A stretch of 26,149 bases of DNA from Stramenopiles sp. TOSAG23-2 (Eukaryota > Sar): positions 1 to 26,149 of the forward strand of contig LT649441.1 of assembly GCA_900128395.1 (NCBI GenBank), read 5' to 3'. Below the pieces are notes generated by a model. The model was given only the letters and a program-made list of their open reading frames with translations. It searched no databases and had not been told where the DNA came from. Below, one piece after another: positions 8,801 to 16,661 of this stretch. Within the stretch, counting starts at the first letter, position 1; each line of letters starts with the position of its first letter. Position numbers and translations under genes: made by a program.

Positions 8801-8868
8801 ATTGCTATTTGTCTTCCCAATTCCATCTCCTGGATATTCTCCTCTAATAATGCTTGCGTTTGCCCCAT
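5830..8868 (-). CDS. AMP-binding-like / WH2x5 / coiled-coil / TPR fusion
   Basis: An uninterrupted 1012-residue ORF with an unusual architecture. Residues about 1-320 resemble the N-terminal half of acyl-CoA synthetases/4CL (the TGRSFSYQEL, VAVFAPNMLEWNLV, GGIFAPSSPFW and ILGALPFW...GLVGVLL blocks). The P-loop (usually SGTTGxPKG) is replaced by YTPIGGGELKRY (about 173), and no C-terminal adenylation motifs follow, so catalysis is unlikely. Residues about 325-490 are unassigned. At about 525-690 come five near-identical units, each with PLLAAIRNKG and then SLKKK, matching the WH2 actin-binding consensus (LLxxI...LKK), separated by Gly/Ser/Pro. A charged coiled coil (about 695-750), an Asn tract, a basic Ser/Thr-rich stretch (TTPRSRRSS) and about three TPRs (about 855-970) follow. 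The C-terminus is acidic. Expected actions are binding several G-actin monomers, partner binding via the TPRs, and perhaps acyl or nucleotide sensing by the pseudo-enzyme. The ATG at 8868 fits the domain start. It may instead be two genes joined by annotation, but the frame is continuous. Confidence 0.85.
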   Translation of the reverse strand: MGQTQALLEENIQEMELGRQIAIVDGITGRSFSYQELLDYSKQLAYGLANKCNVQKGTVVAVFAPNMLEWNLVIHATQMLGGIFAPSSPFWNADEFAFQLQDSGATVLFTVPPLIEKAKEAAKKSNVKHIYVFGGCDGAKPFGSLLQNEGWIPDDAIIEAFDDTDLGLYYYTPIGGGELKRYEANHNQILSTFKSIIGDINETEEEGGADDKKPDGQTIEDVFVPNENDKILGALPFWRSEGLVGVLLQSNFAGSCVYVFDHFLPYKLLNAVEIYGLNCLPLSTPMMENIALLGGPKNNDYDSDDNHVNTDKATKKDDKKKRKNVHIILATHGDEDGIGLEDDVLDQVLDYFNINKESIKAIEFMAAITFEIDPEPIEYPVTHATEPYLHTSFFLNGNDLPATMHVIGWEGNQSQLLNSFNDKKHVKMTSVNGGILYEVSGNWSRLFAGLGRAHRQSHETMAIDNKKKGKEPKETIVKTTVTLYSKTTILNVDQLIEEKKKKEHIAKSSPSKRTPPRSAKKTSPFGSGGGGGGNPLLAAIRNKGGSNSLIKKSSSKAPVVSSPSDGSGGGNPLLAAIRNKGDANSLKKKQKTPSPLGNDGGGSPLLAAIRNKGGANSLKKKKETSETSSPDGGGSPLLAAIRNKGGANSLKKKKETSETSSPDGGGSPLLAAIRNKGGANSLKKNKKREMSSEEIELKQVEAERDRAKESLNKVREEIQNINKYMALEAQKLQEEKEKLELIRKNIIEQQRKQKDLEMPIEDIELNNNNNNNNDNDNNNKNHADTFAPPKITKPLKINSLKDVKTISVRSATPTTPRSRRSSKQSNADEMDFTQEDYAIELREDIDALLKSGREHYQRREFQKGEEIFEEAKEIAIELKDKLLEGKALSNLASLQEAMGNSHAAIDNNLTCIKIFQDLGEVSKETYILYNLSHSYKSLERYDEAIDYLNQCLELAEDDSKIKKMAMTELTVVRDSMVNDLEEDEEEEEENDYSSDDDSGTGSSGVEVAEFGL
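6825..7300 (-). repeat. Five tandem WH2-like repeat units
   Basis: Coding repeats of about 32 residues, each with PLLAAIRNKG followed by a SLKK- or SLIKK-type basic end. The two units at 6881-6976 and 6977-7072 form an exact 96-bp tandem copy (32 codons, in frame). The outer units have diverged more, which suggests recent expansion from the middle of the array. Unlike the duplications in the right half of the window, this one preserves the frame. Confidence 0.85.
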
Positions 8869-9434
8869 CTTCTCCTTTCTTTTGTTTCTATGTTTTTCTC
8901 TTTGTTGTTTTTTTCAAATGTATTCTTCTTTGTACCGTATATTATCTTGTTTATAGTTTCATTTGTATTATTGATAATAATAGCAAAACAATATATCATC
9001 ATCATATATATCATCATAATAAAAAATCCATTCTCCATCATCATCATCATCAGGAGGAGGAGGGCACACCACTGGCACACCAGCACACCACCATCACTGC
9101 TGCAGTTCGTTGTTATAATAATAATAAAAATCCATATATTCATCTAATTGTGTATAATTTTCTATGATTGAAGAAGAATTTATTATAAATATTATTATCA
9201 CATGATATACCTGTATAGAAAAGAAAAGAAGAAATATCATAACCAGGCGCATAGTAAAAAAAATACGACCCAAAGGAAGAAAGCGAATGGATAACTGTAG
9301 AGAAACGGCAATAAAGATAGATAGATTAACAACCATCATCATTTCATTATAACAAGAAATAATAGAATAGAATGAAGAGGAACCATGAGTTGTATTTCCA
9401 TCTTTTAACATTAATTTGTAAAATATTGCTTGGT
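8869..9434. other. Divergent promoter region
   Basis: Lies between the WH2 fusion gene (-) and the membrane-protein gene (+). It is AT-rich with ATC/CAT trinucleotide runs (about 8996-9050) and a short purine patch (9051-9062). Several open frames occur here on both strands, but they are low-complexity (poly-Ile/Met/Phe) and overlap one another, so I do not call genes. Upstream sequences for both flanking genes should lie here. Confidence 0.5.
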
Positions 9435-10570
9435 ATGTTTATAATTGGTACGTAAATTCTATTCCCTTCAACCTAAAAAAAAAGACACCCTCTAACACAT
9501 CACTCCTTCATACACTACGCTCCACAGTATTAATCTTTGGATACGTTTTGAAAGCGTGTTTGAAATTGTTTCATCCTTTTAAAAAAATTAGATCAGTGAA
9601 ACATCGATTATGTGGATTATGTTTGATACTGTGGCATCTCTATGGTATTTTGTCATTCTCTAATATTATATTTCAAACGCCAAAATCATATTTTATGTAT
9701 GATATCGTCTTAGGTTTTCTTGGAATCTTAACAACTATTTCTGCAGCATATGATTTTAACTTTGGTGTGCATATAAAAAAAAATGCAAATAAAGCATCTG
9801 GTACACTAAATGAACATGCTACTGTTACGTCTTCGGAAATGTTTGAACATAGCTTTTATCAAATTATTAATTTATTGCAAGTAATGTATTTATATATTGT
9901 TGGTGATCACAGTCATATATTCACAACACAACAACGGATGTTTGCTGCGTTGCTTATAACATCATTTTGGTATGTTCGTAATAAATTTCCAGTGAATCAT
10001 TTTCAACATAATTACAACAAAGGACAAAACCCATTTACATTTATTTCAATTATGTATCGAATGAAAAAATATCAATATGTGTTTTATAAACATTTTTTAT
10101 TACATGGATTAAATATTACTGTTGCATTAGATGGTTTAAAAATTGCTAGAAGTGATGATTTTCGTATGTATTGGTTTTGTTTAAATATAAGTTATGTCAT
10201 GGAATTTTTTCTACAAACATTGGTTAAGAAAAAATATATGAAACAATCTCATATGATTAATATGCAACGTTTGCTTATGTTTGTTAGTACATTAAGTGCT
10301 TTACGTGTTTTAGCATATATTCGTTTCATACCATCTTTCTTATCATTGTTTTTAAATTTCACAAGGCGTAATCATGAAGTAACAAATTTTGTTATTGTAT
10401 TATTTGCGTCAAGATTAATACAATTACGCCCTATATTTTTATTGCCATTACTTCTTGCAATTATATGTGTTGCATTGTTAGATAATATCATTGAAACAAT
10501 ATATGGCAATGATGGTGAGGGTGATACTAGTGATAGTAAAGTCATCAATGAGAAGAAAAAAGTAGAGTAA
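9435..10570 (+). CDS. Unrecognised multi-pass membrane protein (one intron)
   Basis: I do not recognise the family. The frame to the stop at 10570 is open from 9422, but it contains no ATG until about 50 residues into the conserved-looking part. Joining exon 9435-9447 (M-F-I-I plus one base) to exon 9528-10570 across a predicted 80-nt intron keeps frame and supplies a start, giving about 351 residues: MFIIVLIFGYVLK and on. The product has about seven to eight hydrophobic segments (for example LCGLCLILWHLYGIL, FMYDIVLGFLGILTTI, FAALLITSFWYV, MFVSTLSALRVLAYI and IFLLPLLLAIICVALL) and several His and Tyr. It ends in a charged soluble tail (NDGEGDTSDSK...). It is probably an integral membrane protein of unknown role. 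The alternative is that the true N-terminus lies elsewhere and the gene begins with a non-ATG codon or at the internal Met. Confidence 0.65.
9448..9527 (+). other. Predicted 80-nt spliceosomal intron
   Basis: The 5' site reads TTG|GTACGT and the 3' site CCACAG|TATT. A CTAAC branch-point match lies at about 9492-9496, about 30 nt before the AG. Removal joins the ATG at 9435 in frame to the long membrane-protein ORF, which otherwise has no start codon. Evidence is by motif and frame only. Confidence 0.5.
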
Positions 10571-10955
10571 TAAACACACATGGCATGACATACTGGGTTG
10601 GGGTATAATTATCATACCGATGATATCATTATGATACCGCTTCGTACGAGCGTAATAATTTTGTATATATATATTTAATTAATTTACGCACAATTTATTG
10701 TTTTAATTTACTCATGATAATTTCTACTCTTCAAAAGAATACAATAACTGAAAAAATCTATCTCACACTTAATGTGTTTGATATTCCCATAATAGAGAAA
10801 ACCAATGAAGGTAAATAGATGGTATGATATCATAAAAATATAATATATAATATATATTTTCCTACATACGTACAACAAAACGTCAGATAAAATATATTAA
10901 AAAAATTATTTTTTTATTTTGTGACACATATTGCTTCGTACCACCCATACAACTT
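10571..10955. other. Convergent intergenic region
   Basis: Lies between the membrane-protein gene (+) and the Snf7 gene (-). An AATAAA follows the stop immediately (10569-10574). It holds palindromic GATATC-type words (10618-10640, 10823-10833) and structured element copy B (10682-10825). The remainder is AT-rich. Confidence 0.55.
10682..10825 (+). ncRNA. Dispersed structured element, copy B
   Basis: Aligns to copy A (3249-3407) over about 144 bp with small indels. The block AATCTATCTCACACT (10755-10769) and the 25-mer at 10801-10825 are identical to copy A. The intervening hairpin differs: CACACTTAATGTGT here, a longer stem in A. ATCTAT and ATAGAT arms are kept. It starts about 110 bp after the stop of the membrane-protein gene, in a convergent gap like copy A. 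Conserved blocks separated by variable stems suggest an RNA or a small non-autonomous repeat. Confidence 0.45.
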
Positions 10956-11636
10956 TTATTCCATCATTGCTTCTAACTCATTAAGCGCATCTTCTTCCTC
11001 TTGTTTTTTTTCTTTAATCTTATTTGTAGGTACTTTAGGTAATACAACAGGCATATTATCAACAATTTGATCCGCATCCGCTTGATTTAATTCATCCAAT
11101 TCAGCCAGCAATTCATCCTCATCGTCCATCTCGCCCATACCTTGTCCAAGCACTTCACTAAGTTCTGATGCGTTTTCAGTTTGTTCTTGTAATTCATCCA
11201 TCAATTCAGTGACATCGTCAACATCTGTATTTTTGTTAATATGTGCCATTGTATCCTTTGTAACTTTCATAGCATCAACAACATTTGCATTTGTTTGTGC
11301 ACCTTCCAATACAAAACCTTGTTGTTCCAAAGTAAATATTGTATTGGTATATTGATCTATTTGTTTCTCAAGCATTTTTTTTCGTTTCAAACATAGCATA
11401 GCCTTTTTTTTATTACCCGCTTTTAGCCATTTCTTTGCTTCCAAAACTTGTTTATCTTTTCTCTTATCTAACAATGCAATTTTTTTTTCCAACATAACAG
11501 CCGTTTTTTTATTCTTAGTTATAGCATTGACAACACGTCCATTTGGTTGAGCCCTACGTGGTGCTGGACCACCGCCGCCACCACCACCATTATTATTACC
11601 ACCATCACCACCACCTTTTGATGTTTTATTTCCCAT
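10956..11636 (-). CDS. ESCRT-III subunit Snf7/CHMP4-like
   Basis: A core ESCRT-III polymer subunit that assembles spirals on membranes during multivesicular body sorting, cytokinesis and membrane repair. The 226-residue length is typical of CHMP4. A basic helical hairpin occupies about residues 40-110 (LEKKIALLDKRKDKQ, LKAGNKKKAMLCLKRKKMLEKQ), with the CHMP4-type ALxxLKRKK-like motif. The conserved LEGAQTNANVVDAMK region and an acidic DEDELLAELDEL segment (about 172-183) follow. The protein ends in a short C-terminal helix (EDALNELEAMME), where Alix/Bro1-type proteins bind CHMP4. The N-terminus reads MGNKTSK followed by a Gly/Asn-rich stretch. Gly2, Ser6 and Lys7 match the N-myristoylation consensus, a feature better known from CHMP6/Vps20. 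The start at 11636 is fixed by that motif. No disruptions are seen. Confidence 0.93.
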   Translation of the reverse strand: MGNKTSKGGGDGGNNNGGGGGGGPAPRRAQPNGRVVNAITKNKKTAVMLEKKIALLDKRKDKQVLEAKKWLKAGNKKKAMLCLKRKKMLEKQIDQYTNTIFTLEQQGFVLEGAQTNANVVDAMKVTKDTMAHINKNTDVDDVTELMDELQEQTENASELSEVLGQGMGEMDDEDELLAELDELNQADADQIVDNMPVVLPKVPTNKIKEKKQEEEDALNELEAMME

Positions 11637-12242
11637 ATATATATATATACTATCCTGTTGTCTTTTTTTACGTCTTGTTTTCCTTTATATGAACTTTCTA
11701 ATGTTGGTAAATATATATATATATATATATAAATATATATTTAATATATATACTACAGTATATATTGTATTATTATGTGTTGTTGTGCCCACTATTACTA
11801 ATAGTGCACTACTAATATACAACAAAAAATATTGAAGAGCAAGAGGTGAGGAGGAGTGAACAAGATGAAAAGATGATATATCTATATATAGGTCCATAAA
11901 GGTATTAGACTACAATATGGTACAGTATGATACGTGTATTCGCCCATACTGAATGAAGTGATGGTTATTGGTTTTCAAAAAAACACACACGGCAGAGGCA
12001 GTTATTATTACTGTATTTGTTGTCGCTTTTTTTTTACCAAGTATATAGGCACATAGCTCTATTTTGAAAATAATAAATATTTACAGAAAAACGACATTTA
12101 AAAAAAATATGAGAGATAGATACATTCATGTAATACATCATACATTCAGAAATAAGAACAGTTGAAAACAAGTGACAAATACTACATAAAAATTACACTG
12201 AAAAGAATATATATATATACAAATACACACAGGGTTATAGTA
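11637..12242. other. Divergent promoter region
   Basis: Lies between Snf7 (-) and the CEP131-like gene (+). A long (AT)n run occurs at about 11709-11735 and a GC-richer patch at about 11930-12000. No supported ORF, RNA or inverted repeat of note; the promoters of both ciliary and ESCRT genes should lie here. Confidence 0.5.
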
Positions 12243-15199
12243 ATGTCATCATCTAATAATTATCCACGCCCATCTGACCTTGCATCTGCATGGGAAAGAC
12301 GTGCAGCTAAAACACAACAAGAATTATTTAAAAAAAGACGTGAGGAACAACGTAGGCGACAAACGGAAAGAATTGCTAAAGCAAAGCGAGAGCAAGAACA
12401 GCAAGAAAATAGAATGGATCAAATGGCAGATGCACCTGTTATTGAAGAAGAAAAGGCGACAAACGGAAAGAATTGCTAAAGCAAAGCGAGAGCAAGAACA
12501 GCAAGAAAATAGAATGGATCAAATGGCAGATGCACCTGTTATTGAAGAAGAAAATAATTACTCAAAATCATCGTATTTTAAAGAAGAGAAGTCTTCAACA
12601 TACAAGAATGAAATCATTAACGAGTTTAAAACACCATCTCCAACAACAAAGACTTCTTCACTTAGCAATAATAATAATAATATAAATAATATTAAAGCTG
12701 AAAAAGAAAGGGCACAGAAATTATTACAACAATTTGCAAATGCAGCAACACCTTCTGCTGCCTTTTATGAAAACTCAAATATTTCGAGAGCACGATTAGA
12801 ATCACGACAAGAAGAAATTATCTTATCCCCATCTACAATCAAAAGTAGAGAAGAACGTCAACGTAAACGTAATAATCGCGAACCACTTGCTTCGTTATTA
12901 TCACCATTGTTTTCAAACGTTGATTATAATAAGAATGATAATAGCAAGAATGAAGAGGAAGATCATAAGGATACGGCTATATTGTCACAAGAAACGAAAG
13001 AAATAGAACAGAAAAGAAAAGCGAAACAAGAAAAACAAGAACAGGACGAGGAGGAAGAAGAAGTAGAAGATTTAACGGCACGTTGGGTAAAAAATCAACA
13101 AACTTACCATCAGCAACAACAAAAACAAAAACGAAAAAGAAACAGTGGTGGCAATTATTTACATATGGATACAATGTCTACAGCAGAGAAAATAAAACAT
13201 GGGGAAATAAAAAAACAATTAGTTGCCTTTGGTGTTAAAATATGCACGTTGGGTAAAAAATCAACAAACTTACCATCAGCAACAACAAAAACAAAAACAA
13301 AAAGAACAAATGGATGAGACAACTGATTCAACTTCTGGTAAAGTTTCAAGTTTTCTTAAATTATTGGATGAAACAGAAGCAGCTGATAAAAAGACGATGA
13401 CATCTACAATTTCGAATATATCTCCTACAAATTCTACATATTCACGAGCAGTAGTAAAAAGTATTATGGGTGATAATAATAGTAATTTCCATGGGGGGGA
13501 TGAACATGATGATGAATGGGAACGACAATCATCTATTTCAGCATATGCCCCATCGAATATTGCTGCATCCATTGCACCATCGAATCATACATACGCTTCG
13601 ACAGTACGTGCACGTGTTACTGGTTTAGCGATGGAAGTTGAAGATAAAACACGTACAGTTGTTTTAATGAAGAAAAAATTACATGCATCTCGTATTCAAG
13701 CAAGTGAGCGAGAGGAACAATTTAGTAAAGAGCAAGCTTTGAAAATCAAGGAAGTTCGTGGTGAATATGAAGAAACCATACAACGTCATTTAGCATTTAT
13801 CGATCGATTATTAGCTGATAAACAAGTATTATCCGAAAAGTGTGATTTATTAACACAAGAATTGAAACGCATGGAGAAAATGTTCAATGAATCCATGTCA
13901 GAAATGAAACGACGCCATGATTTAGAAATGAAGAAAGCGAAGGATGTCTGGCATGCATCTGAAAAGATTAAGCGTGAAAATTGGATGCAAGTTAAAACGA
14001 AAGAAATCAAAACGACAACGATAAAAGGTCTAGAACCGGAAGTTCAACGCATTTTGTCAAAGCATAAAAAAGAAATAAGGCGGATGGAAGATAAACATTT
14101 GGAACAACAAAGTAAAATGAAGCAAGAATTGACTGAAAAGCATGAGGAATCCGTACGTAGATTACGCGATAAAATGGAAGAAGATCGTGAAGATGTTGTT
14201 GCAAGTGAGCAGAGCAATTGGAGGGAGAAATTTCGCTCATTGACAAAGAAATGCGAAATCCGTGTTGAAGAGCTTCGTATAAAAATGGAAGATCGTGATG
14301 AAAGGCAACGACAACGATTTGAGGAGGAGAGGGAGCAACAAAATCAACAATACAATGTTGTAATGAAAAGGATACAAGAGGAACATTTGCAAAAGATTAA
14401 TGATATAGAACAACGCCATCAACGCGTGTTGGAGGAGATACACACAAAGCAAGACGCACGATTAACAGTTGAATCTGCTAGAATGGTTGAATCTAGGAAA
14501 GAATGGCAGGAAATACAATTAGAAAAAATGAAATTGCAAAGTAAGGAGAAAGAAAAAGAATTCCGTGACAAATTGAGACGTGAACGGGATCGACAAATTG
14601 ATGAAATTATTGAAAAATTAGATGAAGAAAACACTGATTCGCAAATGAAAATTAAAGATGAATATGAAAAACGCATTCGCAATCTAGAAGATCGATTTAA
14701 ACGTAGCCAAAATGATCATATGAAAATGTTAAGCGAGGAAAGACAACGTTCGGAAAGGATTTTAAAACAATCACAAAATACTAAACATGAAATTAATAAT
14801 TATGAAGATACCATTCAAACATTACAAGAGCAACTTGCTAATATTAAAGCACAAAATACAAAATATGTAAATGAAATCGATGATAAAGAAATGCTCCTAC
14901 GCCGTGAATATGCTAATAAACGAAGCGAAGATTTAAGAACTATTGATTCTTTAAAAGCTAAATTAGTCCGTTTAGAGGATCGTGAGAGTGAAAATGATAA
15001 TGAAATGAAACGTAGAATCAATTTGGAAAGAAAGAAAAACGAGGAAGAATTGGATAGTTTGCATGAACGGGTGAAAGAAACCATTAGTAGAAAAGATAGC
15101 ATGATTGCCATGTTGAAAGAACAAGTATTAGAAGGGGAAATGAGAGCAAAAACTGCAGAAATGTTATTGGAGAAACAACGAGTAGAGTTACTTGGATAA
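12243..15199 (+). CDS. CEP131: CEP131 (AZI1)-like centriolar/ciliary protein, frame broken twice
   Basis: CEP131 is a centriolar-satellite and transition-zone coiled-coil protein needed for cilium formation and intraflagellar transport. The diagnostic match is ETIQRHLAFIDRLLADKQVL followed by SEKCDLLTQELK (about 13771-13870), close to the animal ATIQRHLxFID-LIxDKKVLSEKC block. Continuous charged coiled coil then runs to the C-terminus. The N-terminal third is disordered and Arg/Glu/Asn-rich, beginning MSSSNNYPRPSDLASAWERR (ATG 12243, preferred over upstream non-ATG frame). As assembled the frame breaks twice: an exact 100-bp duplication at 12354-12554, and a 166-bp insertion/duplication at 13078-13298 that carries 111 bp of the dioxygenase gene. 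Removing 100 and 166 bp leaves exactly 897 codons including the stop, with no other lesion. So either the disruptions are artefacts or recent, or this copy is non-functional. Confidence 0.85.
12354..12554 (+). repeat. Exact 100-bp tandem duplication in CEP131-like gene
   Basis: The sequence 12354-12454 is repeated exactly at 12454-12554 (101 matching bases, period 100, one shared base A). Copy 1 runs into a stop at 12477-12479. The frame resumes only from copy 2. No AGGT occurs in the unit, so splicing cannot precisely remove one copy. Confidence 0.95.
13078..13298 (+). repeat. 55-bp direct repeat flanking 111-bp foreign insert
   Basis: The 55 bp at 13078-13132 recur exactly at 13244-13298 (offset 166). 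The 111 bp between them (13133-13243) are the exact reverse complement of 21817-21927 in the dioxygenase gene. The left junction shares AAAAAC between both loci and the right junction shares one G. The event breaks the CEP131-like frame (166 is not a multiple of three). Confidence 0.95.
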
Positions 15200-15627
15200 A
15201 ACTTTAATTTATAATAAATATAATATCAGTATACAGTGTACATACAACCATGTGATCTACTGTATAAGTACTAGTACAAAGTGTACAAATGCCTTCTGGC
15301 CTTCCTAGGAGTCCTAGCAGGATGCTGGGAAGGTGCGGTCAAGCGGTCAAGAACTGTAGTGTTTTATATCATCTATCCTATCAAATCAGAAGAAAGGCTA
15401 TAAAATAGTGCAATAAATTAATGTAATTCCAAGTTCTTAGAATTTGCTGTGCTGATGTGACTACAAGCATATAAATTGAATGAACAAATATGTCTAATTC
15501 TACTTTAATGAATGTTAATAACTAGATATATGCATATAGACGACTATGTAATATGAATATGTATATTATTATACGTAAACAAATATATGTGTACGTGTTG
15601 TAATTTAAAATAAACTATCATCAAATA
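15200..15627. other. Intergenic spacer with GC-rich hairpin island
   Basis: Lies between two plus-strand genes. AATAAA-like words follow the CEP131 stop (15214-15220). A conspicuous GC-rich island spans 15290-15355 in otherwise AT-rich DNA (see hairpin entry). Nothing else is recognised. Confidence 0.55.
15300..15333. repeat. GC-rich hairpin
   Basis: CCTTCC (15300-15305) pairs with GGAAGG (15328-15333), and TAGGA-G-TCCTA (15306-15316) is a perfect nested inverted repeat. It is followed by a tandem CGGTCAAG pair (15336-15351). GC-rich structured islands in AT-rich genomes often mark ncRNAs, but no known RNA is recognised. Confidence 0.45.
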
Positions 15628-16661
15628 ATGGCACATAACTATTCATTTAATAAATTTTATTTTTGTTTTTTTGGTATTATTATACATCAATTATTATTAT
15701 TATTACATGCGGTTTTTGCAACCAATAATACTAAATTATCATCGTGTGTTATTCCTCCTCCATCAATTGAAGCACCAATATCCTCGATTCAAGCAGCAAC
15801 ATTTAAAAATATTGGAACGGAGCTATTTGGCATTGCAAATGTAAAACAATGTGAAGTGCGTACATCGCCAAATTGCTTATTTCCGCAATGGGATCCGAAG
15901 TTACATAAATGGGACGAAGGTGGTTTTTGTATGGAAGAGACTTTGACTGGCGGCGCATGCATTGGTGATATTGATGGGAATGGCTTCGATGACATTTACT
16001 ATGCTAGACTTGATGGGGCAGATAGATTATATTTAAACAATGGACGTGGAAAATTTATTGATGCTACAGCTTCAGCTGGTTTAGATCGACCACATTTAAA
16101 ATCAAATGGCTGTTATATATTTGATATAGACATTGGAACAAGTGTTTTCTTGCAGTTAAATGAAGATGATGAAACCGAACAGATTCGAGAAATCGGTAGC
16201 GCGGCTGCATCATTGGAACAAGTGTTTTCTTGCAGTTAAATGAAGATGATGAAACCGAACAGATTCGAGAAATCGGTAGCGCGGCTGCATTTTTAGGGCA
16301 AGGCGAAAATGTAGCACATTTTGGGCTAGGATTACGTGGCATAGATGAGCATATTTACAGAATTAGAGTCCAATACTTTACATTATCAGAAGACATAAGT
16401 GTCAATTCATCTTTCGATCAAGTAAATTCTTCTGCTACAAAACATAATTTAGAATTTTATAATATCCAACCTCGATCAACGTTAATTGTATATAAAACAG
16501 ATACTATCGAAATGGTTCAACAAAATAACGATGTAAGCAATAGAAAGAAATTTCCAATATGTGAAGATGTTTTACATAAGATGGAAAGTACGTCGGTTTT
16601 GTTGGAAGAAGCAAAACGTGCTCGTGTAACTAAAAAAATAGGATTTAAAAATGCATTATAA
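15628..16661 (+). CDS. CRTAC1-like ASPIC/UnbV protein, internally deleted and frame broken
   Basis: Secreted protein of the FG-GAP/VCBS beta-propeller plus ASPIC/UnbV family (CRTAC1 type), thought to act outside the cell in adhesion or matrix functions. A signal peptide spans residues 1-31 (hydrophobic GIIIHQLLLLLHAVFA). The first propeller blade is clear: a Ca-binding loop DIDGNGFDD (about 113-121), then RLYLNNGRGKF and IDATASAGL. The next blade starts (CYIFDID, about 165) but is cut. Sequence then jumps straight to the C-terminal UnbV domain (GTSVFLQLNED...REIGSAAAFLGQGENVAHFGLG). Family members normally have several more blades (roughly 300 or more residues) in between. At the same junction an exact 80-bp tandem copy shifts the frame, so the first frame stops at 16239 and the second continues to 16661. 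Removing 80 bp gives 317 codons plus stop, but the missing propeller is not recovered. Confidence 0.75.
16131..16290 (+). repeat. Exact 80-bp tandem duplication at deletion junction
   Basis: 16131-16210 equals 16211-16290 with no mismatch. Copy 1 is fused directly to the truncated propeller blade (after ...TTGATATAGA), while copy 2 continues into the UnbV domain. The event therefore combines a large deletion with a local duplication. Confidence 0.95.

Noticed and set aside
5830-8868. Active acyl-CoA synthetase
   Set aside because: The ATP-binding SGTTG motif is replaced and the downstream adenylation motifs are absent.
8802-9411. Several overlapping ORFs on both strands in the 8.8-9.4 kb spacer
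   Set aside because: Poly-Ile/Met/Phe/His translations of ATC and TTC runs. They overlap one another and the start of the WH2 fusion gene.
12354-12554. Programmed ribosomal frameshifting to read through the broken frames
   Set aside because: It would insert 20-50 duplicated residues into conserved domains (for example the kinase glycine loop twice). No slippery site or shared signal is visible at the junctions.
13133-13243. Transposon insertion with target-site duplication in the CEP131-like gene
   Set aside because: The insert is gene sequence from the PhyH locus without terminal repeats, and the 55-bp flanking repeat is far longer than normal target-site duplications. Template switching fits better.
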